Assembly (NCBI RefSeq): GCF_037975245.1
Contig: NC_092582.1
Coordinates: forward strand, 21,042,577-21,106,576
Length of the DNA: 64,000 nt
Source: Apostichopus japonicus
Taxonomy: Eukaryota > Echinodermata > Holothuroidea > Aspidochirotida > Stichopodidae
Direction of reading: 5' to 3'
The notes beneath the pieces are model-generated. The model saw only the letters and a program-made list of their open reading frames with translations. It was not told the DNA's origin and searched no databases. Shown piece after piece: positions 53,007 to 64,000 of this stretch (the first letter of the stretch is position 1; each line of letters opens with the position of its first letter). A program made the position numbers and the translations under genes.

Positions 53007-54587
53007 CGATAAATCGAATTTACGATACCGATCAATCCAATGTGCGGTACCTATCAATCGAATGTGCGATACCGAAAAATCGAATGTGCGGTACCGATAA
53101 ATCGAATGTGCGATACCTATAAATCGAATGTGCGGTACCGATAAATCGATTGTGCGATACCGATAAATCGAATGTGCAGTACCGATAAATCGAAAGTGCG
53201 GTACCGATAAATCGAACGCGCGATAGACATTAATCGAACGTGCGATACCGATAAATCGAATGTGCGATACCGATACATCGAATGTGCGGAACCGATAAAT
53301 CGAAAGTGCGCTACCGATAAATCGAACGTGCGATACCGATAAATCGAAATTACGATACCGATCAATCGAATCTGCAGTACCGATGAATCGAATGTGCGGT
53401 ACCGATTAATCGAATGTGCGATCCGATTAATCGAACGTGCGATACCGATAAATCGAATGTGCAGTACCGATAAACCGAAAGTGCGGTAACTATAAATCGA
53501 ACGTGCGATAGCGATTAATCGAACGTGCGATACCGATAAATCGAATGTGCGATACCGATAAATCGAATGTGCGGTACCGATAAATCGAAAGTGCGATATC
53601 GGTTAATCGAACGTGCGATACCGATAAATCGAATGTGCGATACCGATAAATCGAAAATACGATACCGATAAATCGAATGTGCGGTACCAATAAATGGAAT
53701 GTGCGACACCGATAAATCGAATGTACGGTACAGATTAATCGAATGTGCGGTACCGATGAATAGAACGTGCAATACCGATTAGTCGAATGCGCGATACCGA
53801 TCAATCGAACGTGCGATATCGATTAATCGAATGTGCGATACCGATACATCGAATGTGCGGAACCGATAAATCGAAAGTGCGCTACCGATAAATCGAACTT
53901 GCGATACCGATAAATCGAATTTACGATATCAATCAATCGAATCTGCAGTACCGAGGAATCGAATGTGCGGTACCGATAAATAGAAAGTGCGATACCGATG
54001 AATAGAACGTGCAATACCGATTAATCGAATGCGCGATACCGATAAATCGAACGTGCGATACCGATAAATCGAATGTGCGATACCGATACATAGAATGTGC
54101 GGAACCGATAAATCGAATATGCGATACCGATAAATCGAATGTGCTTAACCGATCAATCGAAAGTGTTCTACCGATAAATCGAACGTGCGATACCGATAAA
54201 TCTAAAATACGATACCGATAAATCGAATGTGCGGTATCGATAAATCGAATGTGCGATACCAATAAATCGAATGTGCGGTATATATAAACCGAATGTGCGA
54301 TACCGATAAATCGAATGTGCGATACCTATTAATCGAATGTGCGGTATCGATAAATAGAATGTGCGATACCCATAAATCGAATGTGCGGAATATATAAACC
54401 AAATGTGCGGTACCGATTAAACGAATATGCGATACCGATTAATCGAATGTGCGATACCGATAAATCGAAAGTGCGACCGATTAATAGAACGTGCGATACG
54501 AATAAATCGAAAGTGCGGCACCGATAAATCGAACGTGCGATACCGATAAATCGAATTTAAGATACCGATCAATCGAATCTGCAGTAC
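53007..54587 (+). repeat. Higher-order repeat B1, copy 1 (1,581 bp)
   Basis: This is the first of three head-to-tail copies. Markers at 53,117, 53,490, 53,823 and 54,202 recur at 54,698, 55,050, 55,383 and 55,718. It carries a GCGATCCGATTAATCG unit of 21 bp near 53,410 and two units near 54,060-54,110 that copy 2 lacks. Confidence 0.88.
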
Positions 54588-56103
54588 CGATAAATCGAAT
54601 TTACGATACCGATCAATCCAATGTGCGGTACCTATCAATCGAATGTGCGATACCGAAAAATCGAATGTGCGGTACCGATAAATCGAATGTGCGATACCTA
54701 TAAATCGAATGTGCGATACCGATAAATCGATTGTGCGATACCGATAAATCGAATGTGCAGTACCGATAAATCGAAAGTGCGGTACCGATAAATCGAACGC
54801 GCGATAGACATTAATCGAACGTGCGATACCGATAAATCGAATGTGCGATACCGATACATCGAATGTGCGGAACCGATAAATCGAAAGTGCGCTACCGATA
54901 AATCGAAATTACGATACCGATAAATCGAAATTACGATACCGATCAATCGAATCTGCAGTACCGATGAATCGAATGTGCGGTACCGATTAATCGAACGTGC
55001 GATACCGATAAATCGAATGTGCAGTACCGATAAACCGAAAGTGCGGTAACTATAAATCGAACGTGCGATAGCGATTAATCGAACGTGCGATACCGATAAA
55101 TCGAATGTGCGATACCGATAAATCGAATGTGCGGTACCGATAAATCGAAAGTGCGATATCGGTTAATCGAACGTGCGATACCGATAAATCGAATGTGCGA
55201 TACCGATAAATCGAAAATACGATACCGATAAATCGAATGTGCGGTACCAATAAATGGAATGTGCGACACCGATAAATCGAATGTACGGTACAGATTAATC
55301 GAATGTGCGGTACCGATGAATAGAACGTGCAATACCGATTAGTCGAATGCGCGATACCGATCAATCGAACGTGCGATATCGATTAATCGAATGTGCGATA
55401 CCGATACATCGAATGTGCGGAACCGATAAATCGAAAGTGCGCTACCGATAAATCGAACTTGCGATACCGATAAATCGAATTTACGATATCAATCAATCGA
55501 ATCTGCAGTACCGAGGAATCGAATGTGCGGTACCGATAAATAGAAAGTGCGATACCGATGAATAGAACGTGCAATACCGATTAATCGAATGCGCGATACC
55601 GATAAATCGAACGTGCGGAACCGATAAATCGAATGTGCGATACCGATAAATCGAATGTGCTTAACCGATCAATCGAAAGTGTTCTACCGATAAATCGAAC
55701 GTGCGATACCGATAAATCTAAAATACGATACCGATAAATCGAATGTGCGGTATCGATAAATCGAATGTGCGATACCAATAAATCGAATGTGCGGTATATA
55801 TAAACCGAATGTGCGATACCGATAAATCGAATGTGCGATACCTATTAATCGAATGTGCGGTATCGATAAATAGAATGTGCGATACCCATAAATCGAATGT
55901 GCGGAATATATAAACCAAATGTGCGGTACCGATTAAACGAATGTGCGATACCGATTAATCGAATGTGCGATACCGATAAATCGAAAGTGCGACCGATTAA
56001 TAGAACGTGCGATACCAATAAATCGAAAGTGCGGCACCGATAAATCGAACGTGCGATACCGATAAATCGAATTTAAGATACCGATCAATCGAATCTGCAG
56101 TAC
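54588..56103 (+). repeat. Higher-order repeat B1, copy 2 (1,516 bp)
   Basis: The offset from copy 1 falls from 1,581 to 1,560 (loss of the 21-bp unit) and then to 1,516 (loss of 44 bp, two whole units). Otherwise the copies are nearly identical. The next copy follows directly. Confidence 0.88.
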
Positions 56104-56988
56104 CGATAAATCGAATTTACGATACCGATCAATCCAATGTGCGGTACCTATCAATCGAATGTGCGATACCGAAAAATCGAATGTGCGGTACCGATAAATC
56201 GAATGTGCGATACCTATAAATCGAATGTGCGGTACCGATAAATCGATTGTGCGATACCGATAAATCGAATGTGCAGTACCGATAAATCGAAAGTGCGGTA
56301 CCGATAAATCGAACGCGCGATAGACATTAATCGAACGTGCGATACCGATAAATCGAATGTGCGATACCGATACATCGAATGTGCGGAACCGATAAATCGA
56401 AAGTGCGCTACCGATAAATCGAAATTACGATACCGATAAATCGAAATTACGATACCGATCAATCGAATCTGCAGTACCGATGAATCGAATGTGCGGTACC
56501 GATTAATCGAATGTGCGATCCGATTAATCGAACGTGCGATACCGATAAATCGAATGTGCAGTACCGATAAACCGAAAGTGCGGTAACTATAAATCGAACG
56601 TGCGATAGCGATTAATCGAACGTGCGATACCGATAAATCGAATGTGCGATACCGATAAATCGAATGTGCGGTACCGATAAATCGAAAGTGCGATATCGGT
56701 TAATCGAACGTGCGATACCGATAAATCGAAAGTGCGATACCGATAAATCGAAAATGCGATACCGATAAATCGAATGTGCGGTACCAATAAATGGAATGTG
56801 CGACACCGATAAATCGAATGTACGGTACAGATTAATCGAATGTGCGGTACCGATGAATAGAACGTGCAATACCGATTAGTCGAATGCGCGATACCGATCA
56901 ATCGAACGTGCGATATCGATTAATCGAATGTGCGATACCGATACATCGAATGTGCGGAACCGATAAATCGAAAGTGCGCTACCGATAA
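56104..56988 (+). repeat. Higher-order repeat B1, copy 3 (partial, about 885 bp)
   Basis: It matches copy 2 at an offset of 1,516, changing to 1,537 after the 21-bp unit, which this copy shares with copy 1 but not copy 2. Similarity ends near 56,988 (GCGCTACCGATAAATCGAATG instead of ...CGAACTTG). Confidence 0.85.
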
Positions 56989-59655
56989 ATCGAATGTGCG
57001 GTACCGATAAATCGAAAGTGCGATACTGATTAATCGAACGTGCGATAGCGATTAATCGAACTTGCGATACCGATAAATCGAAAGTGCGGTACCGATAAAT
57101 CGAACGTGCGATACCAATTAATCGAATTTACGATACCGATAAATCGAATGTGCAGTACCGATAAATCGAACTTGCGATACCGATAAATCGAATGTGCGAT
57201 CTCGATAAATCTAATATACGGTACCGATAAATAGAAAGTGCGGTACAGATAAATCGAAAGTGCGGTACCGATAAATCGAAAATACGATACAGATAAATCG
57301 AAACTGTGGTACCGATAAATCGAATGTGGATACCGATCATTCGAAAGTGCCGTACCGATAAATCGAACTTGCGATAGCGGTTAATCGACAGTGCGATACC
57401 GATTAATCGAACGTGCGATAGCGATTAATGGAACTTGTGATACCGATAAGTCGATTGTGCGATATTGATAAATCGAATGTGCGATACCGATAAATCGAAA
57501 GTGCGGTACGGATTAATCGAATTTACGATACGGATCAATCGAATGTACGGTACCGATAAATCGAACGTGCGATACCGATAAATCGAACGTGCGATAGCGA
57601 TTAATCGAACTGACGATACCGATAAATCGATTGTGCGATACCGATTAATCGAATGTGCGATACCGATAAATCGAAAGTGCGGTACCTATTCATCGAACGT
57701 GAGATACAGATAAATCGAATGTTCGATACCGATAAATCGAATATGCGGTACCGATAAATCGAAAGTGCGGTACCGATATATCGAATGTGCGATACCGATA
57801 ATTCGTACGTGCGGTACCGATAAATAGAAAGTGCGGTACCGATTAATCGAACGTGCGATACCGAACAATTGAACTTGCGATACCGATAAATCGAATGTGC
57901 GATACCGATAAATCGAATGTGCGATACCGATAAATCGAATGTGCGATACCGATAATTCGAAAATACGATACAGATAAATCGAAAGTGCGATACCGATAAA
58001 TCGAATATGCGGAACCGATCAATCGTAAGTGTTGTACCGATAAATCGAACGTGCGATACCGATAAATCTAAAATACGATACCGATAAATCGAGTGTGCGG
58101 TATCGATAAATCGAATGTGCGATACCGATAAATCGAATGTGCGGTATATATAAACCGAATGTGCGATACCGATAAATCGAATGTGCGATACCTATTAATC
58201 GAATGTGAGGTATCGATAAATCGAATGTGCGATACCGATAAATCGAATGTGCGGTACCTATTAAACGAATGTGCGATACCGATTAATCGAATGTGCGATA
58301 CCGAGAAGTCGAAAGTGCGACCGATTAATCGAACGTGCGATAGCGATTAATAGAACGTGCGATACCAATAAATCGAAAGTGCGGTACCGATAAATCGAAC
58401 GTGCGATACCAATAAATCGATTTTAAGATACCGATCAATCGAATCTGCAGTACCGATAAATCGAATTTACGATACCGATCAATCGAATGTGCGGTACCGA
58501 TCAATCGAAAGTGCGGTACCGATGAATAGAACGTGCAATACCGATTAATCGAATGCGCGATATCGATAAATCGAATGTGCGATGCCGATTAATCGAACGT
58601 GCGATACCGATACATCGAATGTGCGGTACCGATGAATAGAACGTGCAATACCGATTAATCGAATGTGCGATACCGATACATCGAATGTGCGGAACCGATA
58701 AATCGAAAGTGCGATACCGATAAATCGAATGTGTGATACCGATAAATCGAATGTGCGGAACCGATAAATCGAAAAAGCGCTACCGATAAGTCGAACGTGC
58801 GATACCGATAAATCGAAAATACAATAACGATAAATCGATTGTGCGATACCGATAAATCGAATGTGCGATACCGATAAATCGAAATTGCGATACCGATTAA
58901 TCGAATGTGCGATAGCGATTAATCGAACTTGCGATACCGACATATCGAAAGTGCGGTACCCATAAATCGAACGTGCGATACCAATTAATCGAATTTACGA
59001 TACCGATAAATCGAATGTGCAGTACCGATGAATCGAACGGGCGATACCGATAAATCGAATGTGCGATACCGATAAATCGAATATGCGGTACCGATAAATC
59101 GAAAGTGCGGTACCGATAAATCGAATGTGCGGTACCGATAAATCGAATGTGCGATACCGATAAATCTAATATACGGTACCGAAAAATCGAAAGTGCGGTA
59201 CAGATAAATCGAAAGAGCGGTACCGATAAATCGACCTTGCGATACCGATCGATCGAACTTGCGATACAGATTAATCGAATGTGCGGTACCGATAAATCGA
59301 TTGTGCGATACCGATCAATCGAATTAACGATACCGAACAATCGAATTTACGATACCGATAAATAGAATGTGCAGTACCGATGAATCGAACGGGCGATACC
59401 GATAAATCGAATGTGCGGTACCGATAAATCGAAAGTGCGGTACCGATGAATCGAACGTGCGATACCAATTAATTGAATTTACGATACCGATAAATAAAAT
59501 GTGCAGTACCGATGAATCGAACGGGCGATACCGATAAATCGACCTTGCCATACCGATCGATCGAACTTGCGATACCGATTAATCGAATGTGCGGTACCGA
59601 TATATCGAATGTGCGGTACCGATAAATCGAACGTGCGATACCGATCAATCGAATG

Positions 59656-60380
59656 TGCGATCCGATTAATCGAACGTGCGATACCGATAAATCGAATGTG
59701 CGGTACCGATAAACCGAAAGTGCGGTAACGATAAATCGAACGTGCGATAGCGATTAATCGAACGTGCGATACCAATAAATCGAATGTGCGATACCGATAA
59801 ATAGAAAGTGCGATACCGATAAATCGAACGTGCGATACCGATAAATCGATTGTGCGATACCGATAAATCGAATGTGCGGTACCGATAAATCGAAAGTGCG
59901 ATACCGATAAATCGAATGTGCGATACCAATTAATCGAAAGTGCGGTAACGATAAATCGAATGTGCGGTACCGATGAATCAAACGGGCGGTACCGATAAAT
60001 CAAAGTGCGGTACCGATAAATCGAACGTGCGATACCAATTAATCGAATTTACGATACCGATAAATCGAATGTGCGGTACCGATGAATCAAACGGGCGGTA
60101 CCGATAAATCGAATGTGCGGTACCGATGAATCGAATGTGCGATCCGATTAATCGAACGTGCGATACCGATAAATCGAATGTGCGGTACCGATAAACCGAA
60201 AGTGCGGTAACGATAAATCGAACGTGCGATAGCGATTAATCGAACGTGCGATACCAATAAATCGAATGTGCGATACCGATAAATAGAAAGTGCGATACCG
60301 ATAAATCGAACGTGCGATACCGATAAATCGATTGTGCGATACCGATAAATCGAATGTGCGGTACCGATAAATCGAAAGTG
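59656..60380 (+). repeat. Tandem pair of 482 bp
   Basis: GCGATCCGATTAATCG at 59,656 recurs at 60,138, and CGGTACCGATAAACCG at 59,701 recurs at 60,183, an offset of 482 bp. The second copy keeps about 240 bp of the series before the array changes arrangement. Confidence 0.8.
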
Positions 60381-62125
60381 CGATACCGATGAATAGAACG
60401 TTTAATACCGATTAATCGAATGCGCGATACCGATAAATCGTACGTGCGATACCGATTAATCGAATGTGCGATACCGATACATCGAATGTGCGGAACCGAT
60501 AAATCGAAAGTGCGATACCGATAAATCGAATGTGCGATACCGATAAATCGAGAGTGCGGAACCGATGAATCGAAAGTGTTGTACCGATAAATCGAACGTG
60601 CGATACCTATAAGTCGAAATTACGATACCTATAAATCGAGAGTGCGGTACCTATCAATCGAATGTGCGATACCGATAAATCTAAAATACGATACCGATAA
60701 ATCGAATGTGCGGTATCAATAAATCGAATGTGCGATACCGATAAATCGAATGTGCGGTATATATAAACCGAATGTGCGATAACTATTAATCGAATGTGCG
60801 GTATCAATAAATAGAATGTGCGATACCCATAAATCGAATGTCCGGAATATATAAACCAAATGTGCGGTACCGATAAATCGAAAATACAATAACGATAAAT
60901 CGATTGTGCGATACTGATAAATCGAATGTGCGATACCGATAAATCGAAATTGCGATACCGATTAATCGAATGTGCGATAGCGATTAATCGAACTTGCGAT
61001 ACCGACATATCGAAAGTGCGGTACTTATAAATCGAACGTGCGATACCAATTAATCGAATTTACGATACCGATAAATCGAATGTGCGGTACCGATGAATAG
61101 AACGTGCAATACCGATTAATCGAATGTGCGATACCGATACATCGAATGTGCGGAACCGATAAATCGAAAGTGCGATACCGATAAATTGAATGTGTGATAC
61201 CGATAAATCGAATGTGCGATACCGATAAATCGAATGTGCGGTACCGATAAATCGAAAGTGCGATATCGGTTAATCCAACGTGCGATACCGATAAATCGGA
61301 TGTGCGATACCGATAAATCGAATATGCGGTACCGATAAATCGAAAGTGCGGTACCGATGGATCGAATGTGCGATACCGATAAATCGAATGTGCGATACCG
61401 ATAAATCTAATATACGGTACCGATAAATCGAAAGTGCGGTACAGATAAATCGAAAGAGCGGTACCGATAAATCGACCTTGCGATACCGATCGATCGAACT
61501 TGCGATACAGATTAATCGAATGTGCGGTACCGATAAATCGAATGTGCGATACCGATATATCGAATGTGCGATACCGATAAATCGAATGTGCGGTACCGAT
61601 AAATCGAAAGTGCGGTACCGATAAATCGAACGTGCGATATCAAATAATCGAATTTACGATACCGATAAATCGAATGTGCAGTACCGATGAATCGAACGGG
61701 CGATACCGATAAATCGACTTTGCCATACCGATCGATCGAACTTGCGATACCGATTAATCGAATGTGCGGTACCGATATATCGAATGTGCGGTACCGATAA
61801 ATCGAACGTGCGATACCGATCAATAGAACTTGCGATACCGATTAATCGAATGTGCGGTACCGATAAATCGAATTTACGATACCGATCAATCGAATGTGCG
61901 ATACCGATCAATCGAATGTGCGGTACCGATGAATAGAACGTGCAATACCGATTAATCGAATGTGCGATACCGATACATCGAATGTGCGGAACCGATAAAT
62001 CGAAAGTGCGATACCGATAAATCGAATGTGTGATACCGATAAATCGAATGTGCGGAACCGATCAATCGAGTGTGCGGTATCGATAAATCGAATGCGCGAT
62101 ACCTATAAATCGAATGTGCGGTACT

Positions 62126-62158
<33 letters not shown>
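62126..62158 (-). other. 28S rRNA gene fragment (33 bp) inside the satellite
   Basis: The only non-satellite patch outside the retrotransposon. Read on the minus strand it contains AAGAAGACCCTGTTGAGC and TTGACTCTAGTC in sequence, a strongly conserved stretch of eukaryotic large-subunit rRNA recalled from memory; 33 bases appear to match. The patch with its edges is 62,125-62,160 (36 bp). It sits between GTGCGGTAC and CAATCGAATGTGCAGTACC. In related arrays (42,484-42,540 and 51,620-51,680) those flanks are separated by 48 bp of satellite, so the fragment replaced about two units. It is far too short to function. Confidence 0.85.
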
Positions 62159-64000
62159 GCCAATCGAATGTGCAGTACCGATAAATCGAAAGTGCGGTAC
62201 CGATAAATCGAACGCGCGATAGACATTAATCGAACGTGCGATACCGATAAATAGAATGTGCGATACCGATAAATCGAACGTGCGGTACTGATAAATCGAA
62301 GGTGCGATAACGATAAATCGAATGTGCGATACCGATCAATCGAAAGTGCGGTACCGATTAATCGAACGTGCGATACCGATAAATCGAACGTGCGATAGCG
62401 GTTAATCGAATTTGCGATACCGATAAATTGATTGTGCGATACCGATCAATCGAATGTGCGATACCGATAAATCGAATTTACGATACCGATAAATTGAATG
62501 TGCGGTATCGATAAATCGAATGTGCGGTATCGATAAATCGAATGTGCGATACCGATAAATCGAATGTGCGGTATATATAAACCGAATGTGCGATACCGAT
62601 AAATCGAATGTGCGATACCTATTAATCGAATGTGCGGTATATATAAACCAAATGTGCGGTACAGATTAATCGAACGTGCGATACCGATTAATCGAACGTG
62701 CGATACCGATAAATCGAAAGTGCGACCGATTAATCGAACGTGCGATAGCGATTAATAGAACGTGCGATACCAATAAATCGAAAGTGCGGTACCGATCAAT
62801 CGAATGTGCGATACCGATAAATGGAATGTGCGATACCGATAAATGGAATGTGCGATACCGATAAATCGAATGCGCGGAACCGATAAATCGAAAGTGCGAT
62901 ACCGATAAATCGAATGTGCGATACCGATAAATCGAAAGTGCGACCTATAAATCGAACGTGCGATAGCGATTAATAGAACGTGCCATACCAATAAATCGAA
63001 AGTGCGGTACCGATAAATCGAACGTGCGATACCGATAAATCGAATTTAAGATACCGATCAATCGAAACTGCAGTACCGATAAATCGAATTTACGATACCG
63101 ATCAATCGAATGTGCGGTACCGATTAATCGAACGAGCGATACCGATAAATCGAATGTGCGATACCGATAAATCGAATGTGCGGTACCGATAAATCGAAAG
63201 TGCGATATCGGTTAATCGAACGTGCGATAACGATAAATCGAATGTGCGATACCGATAAATCGAAAATACGATACCGATGAATAGAACGTGCAATAGCGAT
63301 TAATCGAATGCGCGATACCGATCAATCGAACGTGCGATACCGATTAATCGAATGTGCGATACCGATAAATCGAATGTGCGATACCGATAAATCGAAAATA
63401 CGATACCGATAAATCGAATGAGCGGTACCGATAAATCGAAAGTGAGACACCGATAAATCGAATGTGCCGTACAGATTAATCGAATGTGCGATACCGATAA
63501 ATCTAAAATACGATACCTATAAATCGAATGTGCGGTATCGATAAATCGAATGTGCGGTATCGATAAATCGAATGTGCGATACCGATAAATCGAATGTGCG
63601 GTATATATAAACCGAATGTGCGATACCGATAAATCGAATGTGCGATACCTATTAATCGAATGTGCGGTATATATAAACCAAATGTGCGGTACCGATTAAA
63701 CGAATGTGCGATACCGATAAATCGAACGTGCGATAGCGATTAATAGAACGTGCGATACCAATAAATCGAACGTGCGATACCGATCAATCGAATCTGCAGT
63801 ACCGATAAATAGAATTTACGATACCGATCAATCGAATGTGCGATACCGATCAATCGAATTTACGATACCGATCAATCGAATTTGCGATACCGATAAATGG
63901 AATGTGCGATACCGATAAATCGAATGTGCGATACCGATAAATCGATTGTGCGGTACTGATAAATCGAATGTGCGATACCGATAAATCGAATATGCGGTAC

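Larger units (their letters stand above)
50190..64000 (+). repeat. 22-bp satellite array, subfamily B, right part
   Basis: This continues the block interrupted at 43,846. Besides the B markers it is rich in GATACATCGAATGTGCGGAACC, GATGAATAGAACGTGCAATACC, GATAGACATTAATCG and GGTATATATAAACC variants. Apart from a 36-bp foreign patch at 62,125-62,160 it is satellite throughout and runs off the window end. No gene is present; the open frames on the minus strand are translations of the repeat. Confidence 0.95.

Noticed and set aside
62126-62158. rRNA gene
   Set aside because: Only 33 bp match 28S, with satellite on both sides. It is a fragment and not a gene.
1-64000. CRISPR-like array of direct repeats
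   Set aside because: The repeats are head to tail with no unique spacers, the unit is 22 bp, and an LTR retrotransposon is present. This is a eukaryotic satellite.
1-64000. CGATA and TATCG motifs as binding sites of the insect proteins BEAF-32 or DREF
   Set aside because: The motif is part of the satellite consensus and occurs thousands of times. Nothing indicates an insect, and 5-bp matches carry no weight here.
1-64000. Telomeric repeat or CENP-B box
   Set aside because: No TTAGGG-like run was seen, and the unit does not resemble the CENP-B box consensus. A centromeric role is possible but not supported by a motif.

Overview
The window is eukaryotic, almost certainly animal, repeat DNA. 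About 57.6 of 64 kb is one satellite family with a 22-bp unit. The consensus on the + strand of the first block is GGTACCGATAAATCG followed by AATGTGC, with G or A at the second base. The only protein-coding gene is the gag-pol polyprotein of one LTR retrotransposon inserted into the satellite. No host gene, tRNA gene, complete rRNA gene or CRISPR array was found. The retrotransposon type (Gmr1-like Ty3/Gypsy, known mainly from fish, tunicates, sea urchins and some other invertebrates) fits a metazoan, perhaps a marine invertebrate. The species cannot be named from this sequence.

Layout. (1) 1-31,245: satellite subfamily A, forward. (2) 31,246-31,251: a fold-back inversion junction. (3) 31,252-39,900: subfamily A, inverted. 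(4) 39,901-39,904: a second fold-back junction, which is also a switch of subfamily. (5) 39,905-43,846: subfamily B, forward. (6) 43,847-50,189: a complete 6,343-bp retrotransposon with two 449-bp LTRs, flanked by the 5-bp target duplication GGGCG. (7) 50,190-64,000: subfamily B continues, with a 33-bp piece of 28S rRNA sequence at 62,126-62,158.

The arrays are built of nested higher-order repeats, with copies of 286, 374, 376, 482, 504, about 882, about 1.5 kb, 2.3-3.0 kb and 4,075 bp. Where copies differ in length, the difference is usually an exact multiple of 22 bp (for example 682 = 31 units, 44 = 2 units). This points to in-register unequal exchange. The few substitutions between large copies suggest recent homogenisation.

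The retrotransposon carries one uninterrupted 1,432-codon frame in the order capsid, zinc knuckle, protease, integrase, reverse transcriptase, RNase H. Integrase lies before reverse transcriptase, as in Ty1/copia and unlike ordinary Gypsy elements. The second half of its capsid resembles the vertebrate SCAN domain. The LTRs read as identical by eye and all catalytic motifs are present, so the element looks young and possibly still mobile.

The satellite also gives many open frames of 60-200 codons. These are a by-product of a unit that has no stop codon on one strand, and they are not annotated as genes.
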